8,050 nucleotides of DNA from CAYMKL01 sp964390805 (GTDB lineage: Bacteria > Chloroflexota > Anaerolineae > VGOG01). The notes below the pieces were generated by a model that was not told the DNA's origin, ran no database searches, and saw only the letters and a program-made list of their open reading frames with translations. The translations under genes and the position numbers were made by a program. Location: NCBI GenBank assembly GCA_964390805.1, contig CAYMKL010000207.1, positions 1 to 8,050 on the forward strand. The letters are read 5' to 3'. This document shows positions 1-7,067 of the stretch, piece after piece (position 1 is the stretch's first letter; each line of letters starts with the position of its first letter).

Positions 1-2481
1 CCGGCCTATTCGGCACGAAGGTGCAACTCGCCTAGAATTTCATTCACGGGTATTGACTTTAACATCCTGAGCTGGAATAAAGCCGCGGAAACGATATACG
101 GCTGGCGAGCAGATGAGGTGATGGGGAAACCGGTAGCTGATGTTAGCAAGCTAGAGTATCCCTACGACCGGATGGAAGAAGTTATAGAGCAATTCTTTGA
201 GAAAGGGTATTGGAAGGGTGAGGTCATCCAGAAACGGAAGGACGGTACACCCATCAATGGGCTGTCATCAGTCTCTTTGCTCAAAGACAGTGCGGGAAAT
301 CCAGTGGGAGCAGTGGCGATCAACCGCGACATTACCGAGCGCAAACGGGCAGAGGAGGAACTGCGAGAACACCGCGACCACCTGGAAGAGTTGGTGGCGG
401 AGCGTACGACCGAACTGACCCAGGCGAATGAGCAACTTCTACAGGAGATTGCCGAGCGCAAGCAGGCGGAAGAGGCGGTGCGGAAAAGCGAAGCCAGTCT
501 TGCCCGGGCACAGCGCATTGCCCATGTCGGGAATTGGGACTGGGGCATCGCAAGTAACGATCTGCGATGGTCGGATGAGATCTATCGCATCTTTGGTTCG
601 GCTCCGCAGGAATTCGGCGCTACGTATGAAGCCTTCTTGAATTCTGTCCATCCCGATGACAGGGAGATTGTCACAGAAAGCGTCAATGAAGCTTTGCATG
701 AGAGCAAACCCTACAGCCTTGACCACCGCATCGTTCTCCCAGATGGCTCAGAGCGCGTTGTTCACCAGCAGGCACAGGTCGTTCGTGACGATACTGGCCG
801 GGCCATTCGGATGGTAGGAACGGTTCAAGACATCACCGAGCGCAAGTGGGCGGAGGAAGAACAAGCCCGTTTGCGGCGACGGCTAGAGGCGCTGTGGGGA
901 ATGGCCCGCATGGTTGATGCGGACTACCACACTTTGTGCGACCACGTCCTGGCCGAAACCGTTGCTCTGACCCAAAGCCGCTACGGTTTCTACGGGTTCC
1001 TCAATGAGGATGAGAGTGTAATGACGCTTTATTCTTGGTCGAGGGAAGCAATGGAAGGTTGTCAAATCCAGGACAAGCCTCTTGAGTTTCCTATCGCCAA
1101 GGCCGGGCTGTGGGGCGATGCGGTTCGGGAGAAGAGGACGCTCATCATCAATGACTACCAGGCGGGTCATCCCAGCAAGAAGGGGCTCCCCGACGGTCAC
1201 GTTTCGCTGACCAGGATACTGGCGGTCCCCATATTCAGTCACGACCGCATCGTCTCACTGGCAGTCGTCGCCAACAAGGCGAGTGAATACACTGAGGACG
1301 ATGCGGAGCAGATCAGTGCTTTCGTGACCAGCGCCCAGGCCATTCTGGATAGGAGGCAAGCCGAGGACGCGCAGCGCGAGTCGGAAGAACGGTACCGGAC
1401 ACTATTCGAGACCACCCGGGAAGGGATCATGGCCTTTGGCCCTGATGGCAGGTTGCTGTCGGTGAACCCGGCCACAGCCGCCATACTGGGCTACGAGAGC
1501 CCGGAAGAGTTGGTGGGTGTGCCTGCCATCGAGTTGTATGCGGACCCAGAGCAGCGAAAGGCCGTGTTCAAGGAGCTGATGGCGAAGGGCTTTGCAGAAG
1601 ACTTTGAGCTAACGTTTGTGAGAAGAGACGGCACGCTGGCTTATAGCCTGGGCAGCGCCATCATGCACCGGGATACGGAGGGCAACATCCTGCGCACAGA
1701 AGGCATCTTCATGGACATCACCGAGCGCAAGCGGGCAGAGGACCTACGCATCGCGAAAGAGGCGGCCGAAGCTGCCAGCCAGGCCAAGTCCCAATTCCTG
1801 GCCAACATGTCCCACGAACTGCGTACCCCGTTGAATGCTATCATCGGCTTCTCAGAGGTCCTGCAAGAGCAGTACTTCGGCGAACTGAACGACAAGCAAG
1901 CGGGATATGTGGGGGACATCCTGGACAGTGGCAAACATCTTCTTTCTCTGATCAACGACGTTCTGGACCTCTCCAAGATCGAGGCGGGCAAAGAGGAGCT
2001 TGAACTCTCTCAAGTGAACATAGGGGACCTCTTGGAGAACAGCCTGGTGATGATCAGGGAGAAGTGCTTGAAACACGGTATCAGCCTTGACCTCCACATC
2101 CCCCAGGAGCTTGCAGACACTGATCTCATAGCGGATGAGCGAAAGCTCAAGCAAGTGATGTTCAATCTTCTCTCGAATGCGGCTAAGTTCACTCCTGATG
2201 GTGGGGCGATTGCAGTGGGAGCCAGGCAGGAGAGAGAAGAACTCATCATCAGCGTCTCAGATACCGGCGTCGGTGTTGCTCCTGAACATCAAGAACAGAT
2301 CTTTGAGGAGTTCTATCAGGTCCATGACGAGATGAGGGGCAAGACTCCTGGGACAGGATTGGGGCTGTCGCTAGTCAAGCGCTTTGTGGAGATGCACGGC
2401 GGCAGGATCTGGGTGGAGAGCGAAGGGGAGGGGAGGGGGGGCAAGTTTTCGTTCACCCTGCCTATTCGAGGGAACGAGTAG
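1..2481 (+). CDS. Multi-PAS/GAF sensor histidine kinase, 5'-partial
   Basis: Cytoplasmic-type sensor kinase expected to autophosphorylate on histidine and pass the phosphate to the receiver proteins encoded just downstream. The frame is open to the left edge (826 codons visible), and PAS-like sequence (DFNILSWNKAAE) precedes the first possible start, the GTG at 118, so the true start is probably outside the window. Numbering from 118: end of PAS1 to about 75, a charged coiled coil 76-125, PAS2 about 130-240 (HPDD at 178-181), GAF about 255-415, PAS3 about 425-535, HisKA about 555-620 with phospho-acceptor His566 in SHELRTPLN, and HATPase_c about 665-783 with N-box Asn687, DTGVG from 715 and GTGLGLSLV from 745. 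All catalytic boxes look intact. No membrane segment is visible. The first 12 or so codons do not resemble a PAS lead-in. The ligand is unknown. Family certain; full length unknown. Confidence 0.93.
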   Translation, partial: PAYSARRCNSPRISFTGIDFNILSWNKAAETIYGWRADEVMGKPVADVSKLEYPYDRMEEVIEQFFEKGYWKGEVIQKRKDGTPINGLSSVSLLKDSAGNPVGAVAINRDITERKRAEEELREHRDHLEELVAERTTELTQANEQLLQEIAERKQAEEAVRKSEASLARAQRIAHVGNWDWGIASNDLRWSDEIYRIFGSAPQEFGATYEAFLNSVHPDDREIVTESVNEALHESKPYSLDHRIVLPDGSERVVHQQAQVVRDDTGRAIRMVGTVQDITERKWAEEEQARLRRRLEALWGMARMVDADYHTLCDHVLAETVALTQSRYGFYGFLNEDESVMTLYSWSREAMEGCQIQDKPLEFPIAKAGLWGDAVREKRTLIINDYQAGHPSKKGLPDGHVSLTRILAVPIFSHDRIVSLAVVANKASEYTEDDAEQISAFVTSAQAILDRRQAEDAQRESEERYRTLFETTREGIMAFGPDGRLLSVNPATAAILGYESPEELVGVPAIELYADPEQRKAVFKELMAKGFAEDFELTFVRRDGTLAYSLGSAIMHRDTEGNILRTEGIFMDITERKRAEDLRIAKEAAEAASQAKSQFLANMSHELRTPLNAIIGFSEVLQEQYFGELNDKQAGYVGDILDSGKHLLSLINDVLDLSKIEAGKEELELSQVNIGDLLENSLVMIREKCLKHGISLDLHIPQELADTDLIADERKLKQVMFNLLSNAAKFTPDGGAIAVGARQEREELIISVSDTGVGVAPEHQEQIFEEFYQVHDEMRGKTPGTGLGLSLVKRFVEMHGGRIWVESEGEGRGGKFSFTLPIRGNE

Positions 2482-2487
2482 GGCTAT

Positions 2488-2496
2488 GGAGGAAGG
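2488..2496 (+). promoter_or_regulatory. Ribosome binding site of the receiver gene
   Basis: GGAGGAAGG lies 5 bases (counting from GGAGG) before the ATG at 2498 and 7 bases before the ATG at 2504. It overlaps the alternative ATG at 2486, which therefore has no site of its own. It decides the start in favour of 2498 or 2504. Confidence 0.75.
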
Positions 2497-2497
2497 T

Positions 2498-2869
2498 ATG
2501 CCCATGAAAAAGGTCATATTGATTGTCGAAGACGATCCCAAGAGCCTTAAGTTGTTTCGGGATGTGCTTCAAGTGTCCGGTTATGCAACCGTTGAGGCAA
2601 CTGACGGCAGGCAGGGAGTTGAATTGGCCCAGGAGAAGAAACCCGACCTTATTCTGATGGACATCCAGATGCCGGTCATGGACGGCCTAGAAGCAACCAG
2701 GATTCTCAAGGCAGACCCTGTCACCGCGGACACTCCCATTGTGGCCCTGACGGCCTACGCTAGGGGGGAGGAGGAAGAAAGGATACGGCAGGCGGGTGCC
2801 GAAGGGTATCTTACCAAGCCCATTCGTATTCAGAGGTTTCTGGAAGAAGTGAAGGAATACTTGGAGTAA
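2498..2869 (+). CDS. Single-domain response regulator (DivK/CheY-like receiver)
   Basis: A stand-alone receiver of 123 residues with no output domain, likely a phosphate relay or protein-interaction switch for the upstream kinase. The fold is complete: acidic pocket Glu11/Asp12/Asp13, phospho-acceptor Asp55 in LILMDIQMPVMDG, switch Thr85 in ALTAY, and Lys107 in LTKP. The LMDIQMPVMDG/ALTA pattern is that of DivK-like receivers, which usually pair with hybrid or multi-PAS kinases. The start at 2498 is chosen from its Shine-Dalgarno spacing; ATG 2504 (MKKVILIVEDD) is almost as good. It begins 16 bases after the kinase stop, and its own end contains the ribosome binding site of the next gene, so the three are very probably one operon. 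A longer reading frame upstream is only overlap with the kinase gene. Confidence 0.93.
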   Translation: MPMKKVILIVEDDPKSLKLFRDVLQVSGYATVEATDGRQGVELAQEKKPDLILMDIQMPVMDGLEATRILKADPVTADTPIVALTAYARGEEEERIRQAGAEGYLTKPIRIQRFLEEVKEYLE

Positions 2870-2874
2870 CGACT

Positions 2875-3981
2875 ATGGAGACGAAGCCGAAGATACTGGT
2901 CGTGGACGACGAGGTGCGAAACCTGCGCCTGATGGAGGCCATGTTGATGCCGCTCGGTTATGAGGTCATCCTGGCTGGTGATGGGGAGGAGGCCCTGGAA
3001 AAGGTGCGAGAGATTCCTCCAGACGTGATCTTGCTGGATGTCATGATGCCCAGGATGGACGGCTTCGAAGTGGCCCGGCGGTTGAAGGAGGATGAGGAAA
3101 CCACCATCATCCCCATCGTCATGGTGACGGCCCTGAGGGAGGTGTCGGACCGGGTGAAGGCCCTGGAGGTGGGGGCCGACGACTTCCTGAGCAAGCCCGT
3201 GGAGAGGACGGAGTTGAGGGCCAGGGTGCAGTCCCTGGTCAAGGTCAAGGCCTACAACGATCACATGCGCGACTATCAAAAGGAACTGGAGGCCGAGGTT
3301 GCCAGAAGAACCGAGCAACTGAGGCAAGCCTTTGAAAAGATAAAAGCAGCGTCGCTTGAAACCATCTTTCGACTCTCTAGGGCGGCTGAGTATAAAGATG
3401 AAGATACGGGCGCTCATATTCAGCGCATGAGCCATTACGCCGCCACCGTTGCCCGAAAGATGGGCCTGGACGAGAGCACTGTGGAAACCATCCTCTATGC
3501 CTCTCCCATGCACGATGTTGGCAAGATTGGCATTCCGGATCACATCCTGCTGAAGCCAGGGAAGCTGAACCTGGATGATTGGGAGATCATGAAGCAGCAT
3601 ACCATAATTGGGGGGAAAATCTTAGAAGGTTCTGAGGCCGGATTTATCGAATTAGCCGAGGTTATTGCCCTCACCCATCATGAAAAGTGGGACGGCAGTG
3701 GGTATCCCGAGGAACTCAAAGGGTCTGAGATTCCCTTGGCCGGGCGTATCGTGGCCCTCGCTGATGTTTTCGATGCTTTGACATCCAAGCGGCCTTACAG
3801 ACGGTTACCATTTTCAGTGGAGGAATCTTTTGATATTATCAAAGAAGGCCAGGGTAGCCATTTTGACCCTGAGGTCATGGATGCCTTTTTTGCTGTCACA
3901 GATGAAATACTGTCTATCAAGGAAGAACATCAAGACGAACACGAGAGCCTGCTCGTTCGGATGGTTACAAAGGTGCAGTGA
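2875..3981 (+). CDS. Response regulator with HD-GYP output domain (cyclic di-GMP phosphodiesterase, RpfG-like)
   Basis: Receiver-coupled enzyme expected to hydrolyse cyclic di-GMP when phosphorylated, lowering the second messenger that controls motility and biofilm. Receiver 1-122: Asp11/Asp12, phospho-acceptor Asp55 in LLDVMMPRMDG, Thr85, Lys107. A helical linker follows at about 125-162. The HD-GYP domain runs about 163-345: His181, His213-Asp214 in MHDVGKIGIPD, His268-His269, Gly276-Tyr277-Pro278 in HHEKWDGSGYP, and the downstream RPYR. All signature residues are present, so an active enzyme is expected. The 368-residue length is usual for this architecture. The start ATG has GGAG 8 bases upstream, inside the end of the preceding gene, and only 5 bases separate the two genes. 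The last ~20 residues are an unconserved acidic tail. The next gene overlaps its stop codon. Confidence 0.95.
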   Translation: METKPKILVVDDEVRNLRLMEAMLMPLGYEVILAGDGEEALEKVREIPPDVILLDVMMPRMDGFEVARRLKEDEETTIIPIVMVTALREVSDRVKALEVGADDFLSKPVERTELRARVQSLVKVKAYNDHMRDYQKELEAEVARRTEQLRQAFEKIKAASLETIFRLSRAAEYKDEDTGAHIQRMSHYAATVARKMGLDESTVETILYASPMHDVGKIGIPDHILLKPGKLNLDDWEIMKQHTIIGGKILEGSEAGFIELAEVIALTHHEKWDGSGYPEELKGSEIPLAGRIVALADVFDALTSKRPYRRLPFSVEESFDIIKEGQGSHFDPEVMDAFFAVTDEILSIKEEHQDEHESLLVRMVTKVQ

Positions 3982-4745
3982 GTAAGAAGGGTGCCATGAC
4001 TGAACTCATACCCAAGGGGTCAATGGTAGAGCAAGTCTGCGCCTTCCTGCGAGCGCGCTCCGTCGAAGCGTATCTGGTGGGTGGCTACGTGCGGGATTGG
4101 CTGCAGGGGCGCACCAGCCATGACATTGACTTCGCGGTGGCGGGCGATGCCGTGAAGCTAGCCCGCCGGGCGGCTGATCGAATGGGGGGCGCGTTTGTGC
4201 TCCTGGACCAGGAACGCTGTACGGCGCGCGTGGTGACCAGAGGAGAAGATGGCCAACGCCTCTTCATTGATTTCGCCCGACTGCAAGGCGATGACATCAT
4301 TGCAGACCTCTCCAAGCGGGATTTCACCGTTAACGCGATTGCGGTGGTTGTGGCGGATACAGAGTCCCCTCCCCAGATCATAGACCCCTACGATGGGCAG
4401 CACGACCTGCGGCTTGGCTTGGTGCGAGCTGTTTCCCAGACGGCTTTTCGCGATGATCCGTTGCGCACTTTGCGGGCAGTGCGCCTGGAAGTGGGGACCT
4501 CTGACGTGCACCAATACGCCGAGGGAAGTATGGCCAAGGAAAATGCTCGGCTCAACGAACGTCCAGTCCCGGACGAGGTCCAGGCCATGTTCCTGCGGAC
4601 GCCCGATGACTTTAGTCTCGAACTGATCGCCGTTGACGTCTCATGGGACGAGACGCTGGCCCTCATCGAGCATCTCACCCTGGCCCCCGGCGCCGATCCG
4701 GCCCTCAACAGGCGGCTGATGAAAGGGCGTTATCCCTGCCCATAG
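3978..4745 (+). CDS. Poly(A) polymerase/tRNA nucleotidyltransferase head domain with unrecognised C-terminal tail
   Basis: Residues 30-170 are a class II CCA-adding enzyme/poly(A) polymerase head: YLVGGYVRDWLQG (32-44), catalytic Asp49 and Asp51 in HDIDFAV, probable third acid Asp98 in FIDFARL, nucleotide-binding motif KRDFTVNAIA (113-122), IIDPYDG, and FRDDPLRTLRAVRL (157-170). The family normally continues into helical neck, body and tail domains that bind the tRNA (400 or more residues in all). Here similarity stops at about residue 171, and an 85-residue tail I do not recognise follows, with no matching continuation in the other frames. It could be a free-standing nucleotidyltransferase head, a deletion fusion, or a decayed gene. 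The GTG start at 3978 overlaps the previous stop (GTGA), implying coupling; ATG 3996 with AAGAAGGG close upstream is an equally reasonable start. A terminator follows 25 bases after the stop. Head-domain assignment sure; function of the whole unsure. Confidence 0.85.
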   Translation: MSKKGAMTELIPKGSMVEQVCAFLRARSVEAYLVGGYVRDWLQGRTSHDIDFAVAGDAVKLARRAADRMGGAFVLLDQERCTARVVTRGEDGQRLFIDFARLQGDDIIADLSKRDFTVNAIAVVVADTESPPQIIDPYDGQHDLRLGLVRAVSQTAFRDDPLRTLRAVRLEVGTSDVHQYAEGSMAKENARLNERPVPDEVQAMFLRTPDDFSLELIAVDVSWDETLALIEHLTLAPGADPALNRRLMKGRYPCP

Positions 4746-4770
4746 CCCATCTTTCGATATTGCAAAATCA

Positions 4771-4798
4771 AAGCCACCCGTTCGAAACCGGGTGGCTT
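4771..4798 (+). terminator. Rho-independent-type terminator hairpin after the signalling cluster
   Basis: A perfect 10-bp stem, AAGCCACCCG at 4771-4780 with CGGGTGGCTT at 4789-4798, and an 8-base loop TTCGAAAC. On the plus strand the following bases are only mildly T-rich (CTTGCT); on the minus strand the stem is followed by TGATTTTG, so it may work both ways. Its place 25 bases after the last stop of the cluster supports a terminator role. Confidence 0.72.
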
Positions 4799-4991
4799 CT
4801 TGCTAGTTGTGAAGTGTCAGCCGATAATACCCCCAATCCAGACGGGAAACGCTTTGTGCTCTTGGGTGGTCAATAGATGCTGAAACGTTGATACAGGTGG
4901 CGCGGTTGTTGAATGGTGATGATTGACCTCATCCGCGTGGACCAGCCGAAAGAAGGGGAGTCTTGGGTAATTGCTTGGCGTTGGTCTTCCT

Positions 4992-5020
4992 TTCCCTTTC
5001 GGATGAAACTGTGATAGAAT
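4992..5020 (+). promoter_or_regulatory. Candidate sigma-70-type promoter for comEC
   Basis: An extended -10 box, TG-A-TAGAAT, has TAGAAT at 5015-5020. The matching -35 position about 17 bases upstream (TTCCCT, 4992-4997) is poor, so recognition would depend on the TG extension. It lies about 85 bases before the comEC start and downstream of the previous terminator, where a promoter is expected. Confidence 0.35.
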
Positions 5021-5048
5021 TCGAATGCGTCTAACTCCAATGATAAGA

Positions 5049-5065
5049 CCTGCTTACCAAGTAGG
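5049..5065 (+). other. Small hairpin in the comEC leader
   Basis: CCTGCTT (5049-5055) can pair with AAGTAGG (5059-5065) across a 3-base loop, with one G-U pair. It sits between the candidate promoter and the ribosome binding site of comEC. There is no T-run, so it is not a terminator; a regulatory role is only possible. Confidence 0.25.
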
Positions 5066-5105
5066 GGCAGTTGCAGGCTGAGGAACAGTTAGAAGGACGC
5101 CAAAG

Positions 5106-6605
5106 ATGATCCTGGCCTATCTCGGCAGCGCCTGGCTCCTGGGCATCTACCTGGCTTCAGTGCTCCAGATGCCAGGAGAATTGATCTGGCTGGCAACAGT
5201 ACTGCCCACGGCAGTCGTCATCCTCTGGTGGCGGAAACGCCCCATTCGCCTGGCTAGCGTCTGTTGTCTCGTCTTGCTGCTAGGCGCTCTACGTTTTAAC
5301 GCCAGTATCCCCCAGTTCAGTAAACGCTCTCTGGCCCATTACAACGACACGGGATGGACGACCATCAGAGGCGTTGTGGTGGCCGAACCCGATGTTCGCG
5401 ATCAGCGGACCAACCTCCGCGTGGATGTGCGCGAGATACAAGTAGAGGACAAATGGCAAGACATCGAGGGGACGGTGCTCGTCCAAGCCAGCCGCTATCC
5501 TCAATATGCCTACGGCGACGAACTGGAGATCTCTGGCCTGTTGGAGACCCCACCTGAATTCGAGTATTTCTCCTATCAGGAATATCTGGCCAATCGAGGC
5601 ATCTACTCTGTCCTGCGACGCCCGCAAATCAAGCTCTTGGCTCACGGCCAGGGCAACCCTATCTATGCAGCCCTATTTGCCCTCAAAGAACGTGCGCTGT
5701 CTACCATCGGTGCCATACTGCCAGAACCAGAGGCATCCGTCTTGGCTGGCATACTCCTCGGAGTGGGGCACGGCATCCCCAAAGACCTGGAGGAGCAATT
5801 CAGTATCACTGGCACAACCCACGTCCTGGTGATCTCCGGCACCAATATCGCCTTCCTGGCAGGCATTTTGACTGCCATAGGCCATCGTCTGGCAGGAAAG
5901 CGGAAAGCTACTCCGTTCGTGTTGGCTGGGATTGCCATGTACACGATTCTAGTTGGTGCCGACGCGGCTGTGGTGCGCGCTGCCTTCATGGGAGGACTGT
6001 ATGTGCTGGCCCTACACTATGGACGCCAGAGCCACGCGCTGATTTCCCTCATGGTCGCCGCCAGTATGATGACCCTGCTTGACCCTCGAACTCTATGGGA
6101 TGTGGGGTTTCAGCTCAGCTTTGCAGCAACGTTGGGATTGATTCTTCTGGTGTCCCCTATGCAAGAAGTTCTGGAGAGTTGGCTGTGTAAGTGGCTACCT
6201 GAGATCAAGGTCAAGCCAGTTGTGAACGTGTTGAATGACGCTCTTATCATCACCTTGGCCGCTCAGATCATGACGACGCCCATCATTCTGTACACCTTTG
6301 GCCGACTGTCCCTGGTGTCTCCTCTGACCAACCTCCTCATCCTGCCACCACAACCTATATTGATGATCGCTGGTGGGATCGCCACCCTACTGGGGTTAGT
6401 GTGGTTGCCTATGGGCCGGGTAATGGGCTGGGTTGCCTGGCTGGTCCTCACGTACACTGTGCGAGTTGTGGAAATCACGGCTCGGATTCCCTTCGCTGCC
6501 ATTGACATTCAACGACCCAGTCTGATCATGATCTGGCTCTACTACGGCTCGCTCCTGGGCTGGCTGGCGTGGAAGGGTGGATGGCTAAAGACTTCGGATT
6601 TCTGA
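5106..6605 (+). CDS. comEC: ComEC/Rec2-family DNA-uptake channel, without the C-terminal hydrolase domain
   Basis: Integral membrane protein of 499 residues. In naturally competent bacteria ComEC forms the inner-membrane channel through which single-stranded DNA enters. The N-terminus has hydrophobic segments at about 2-20, 27-43 and 48-64. A soluble OB-fold-like (DUF4131) part runs about 75-180, including TIRGVVVAEPDVR and YGDELEISG. The polytopic Competence domain runs about 205-475 with the family signature around residues 211-255 (ASVLAGILLGV, then HVLVISGTN at 239-247) and WDVGFQLSFAATLGL. Full-length ComEC proteins are about 700-800 residues and end in a metallo-beta-lactamase-like domain; that domain is absent here and does not appear in any frame downstream. 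The start ATG has AAGGA 8 bases upstream. It stands alone behind its own likely promoter, with no other competence gene in view. Confidence 0.93.
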   Translation: MILAYLGSAWLLGIYLASVLQMPGELIWLATVLPTAVVILWWRKRPIRLASVCCLVLLLGALRFNASIPQFSKRSLAHYNDTGWTTIRGVVVAEPDVRDQRTNLRVDVREIQVEDKWQDIEGTVLVQASRYPQYAYGDELEISGLLETPPEFEYFSYQEYLANRGIYSVLRRPQIKLLAHGQGNPIYAALFALKERALSTIGAILPEPEASVLAGILLGVGHGIPKDLEEQFSITGTTHVLVISGTNIAFLAGILTAIGHRLAGKRKATPFVLAGIAMYTILVGADAAVVRAAFMGGLYVLALHYGRQSHALISLMVAASMMTLLDPRTLWDVGFQLSFAATLGLILLVSPMQEVLESWLCKWLPEIKVKPVVNVLNDALIITLAAQIMTTPIILYTFGRLSLVSPLTNLLILPPQPILMIAGGIATLLGLVWLPMGRVMGWVAWLVLTYTVRVVEITARIPFAAIDIQRPSLIMIWLYYGSLLGWLAWKGGWLKTSDF

Positions 6606-6677
6606 AACTCGGCAACTCCGGTTGACTGGACTTTGGCCATTTTTGAGTAGGATGGGTAGGCGGGTAGTCCTCCTTAA

Positions 6678-7064
6678 TTAAGTGTTGCTAACAGATGAGG
6701 TATGCTTAGGGTCTGTTAAGAAATAACTTCCCGATTTGGTGGTTGTGTTCAGGGACCTGAAGGGGCGCTTGGACGCGTCGGTGCTGAATTGGGACTCGGC
6801 TCCGAAGGGAGGCGGCTCCTCGGGCAAAAGGCCGCTGGATACCGGGGGCAACGGCGTCGCAGGAGACGGCGTCGGTGTGTCAGGTAACTCCGTAGGTGTC
6901 GCAGGTAATGGCGTAGGTGTGTCAGGTGACTCTATAGGTGTCGCAGGTAGTGCCGTAGGCGTGTCAGGAGATGACTTGGGCGTCGAGACGGACGCCGTAC
7001 AAGCACTCACTACAAGAAGGCCCAAAAGGCCAATAGCTAACCATAACCAAAGTTTCGAACGCAT
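6678..7064 (-). CDS. Small Pro/Thr-rich lipoprotein, function unknown
   Basis: A predicted secreted, lipid-anchored protein of 128 residues. The N-terminus has basic residues, a hydrophobic core (LWLWLAIGLLGLLVV) and a lipobox V-S-A-Cys22, the expected lipidation site for signal peptidase II. Residues 32-73 are six 7-residue repeats of the form (S/L)-P-(D/A)-T-P-x-x, a flexible extracellular linker of a kind common in Chloroflexota surface proteins. The following ~55 residues resemble no domain I know. Such linkers usually lead to a folded domain, so the gene may be truncated. The start is ATG 7064, which has GAGGAGG 6 bases upstream; the TTG at 7070 touches that site and is unlikely. The plus strand over the repeats is also open, but begins with TTG and has no ribosome binding site. 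The gene converges with comEC. Confidence 0.7.
   Translation of the reverse strand: MRSKLWLWLAIGLLGLLVVSACTASVSTPKSSPDTPTALPATPIESPDTPTPLPATPTELPDTPTPSPATPLPPVSSGLLPEEPPPFGAESQFSTDASKRPFRSLNTTTKSGSYFLTDPKHTSSVSNT
6709..6732. repeat. Imperfect inverted repeat, possible insertion-sequence end
   Basis: GGGTCTGTTA, then AGAAA, then TAACTTCCC: an imperfect palindrome (GGG/CCC outside, GTTA/TAAC inside) that looks to me like the terminal sequence of some insertion sequences. It lies inside the 3' end of the lipoprotein gene. No partner end or transposase is visible in the window, so this is weakly supported. Confidence 0.25.
6846..6971 (-). repeat. Coding tandem repeat: three 42-bp units (six 21-bp half-units)
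   Basis: Encodes SPDTPTALPATPIE, SPDTPTPLPATPTE and LPDTPTPSPATPLP in the lipoprotein (residues 32-73). Each 14-residue unit is itself two related 7-residue halves alternating PDTP and PATP. The period keeps frame, so copy number can change without breaking the gene. Confidence 0.85.
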
Positions 7065-7067
7065 TGT

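Larger units (their letters stand above)
4746..5105. other. Gene-free stretch between the signalling cluster and comEC
   Basis: About 360 bases with no frame I can support as a gene. It holds the terminator of the upstream cluster (4771-4798), a candidate promoter (4992-5020), a small leader hairpin (5049-5065) and the comEC ribosome binding site (AAGGA at 5093-5097). I see nothing convincing in 4810-4980: no tRNA, no riboswitch I know and no repeat array. Confidence 0.6.

Noticed and set aside
6..20. ATTCGGCACGA resembles a well-known EcoRI cDNA-cloning adaptor
   Set aside because: Only an 11-base match, not followed by the rest of the adaptor context, and it reads through into bacterial coding sequence; chance is more likely, though it sits at the odd left edge.
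4771..4798. GTTCGAAAC between G/C-rich arms looks like a tRNA T-arm
   Set aside because: The arms pair as a 10-bp stem with an 8-base loop, not a 5-bp stem with a 7-base loop, and there are no acceptor, D or anticodon arms around it.
4393..4876. Other open frames over the tail of the nucleotidyltransferase gene, one running through the terminator
   Set aside because: Their translations are low-complexity Arg/Pro/Cys-rich strings without family features, and none continues the CCA-enzyme neck domain.
6628..6651. Possible terminator after comEC (TGG...CCA followed by TTTTT)
   Set aside because: The stem is only three pairs; too weak to support.
6841..6990. CRISPR-like repeat array
   Set aside because: The 21/42-bp units are contiguous, have no unique spacers and encode an in-frame Pro/Thr protein repeat.
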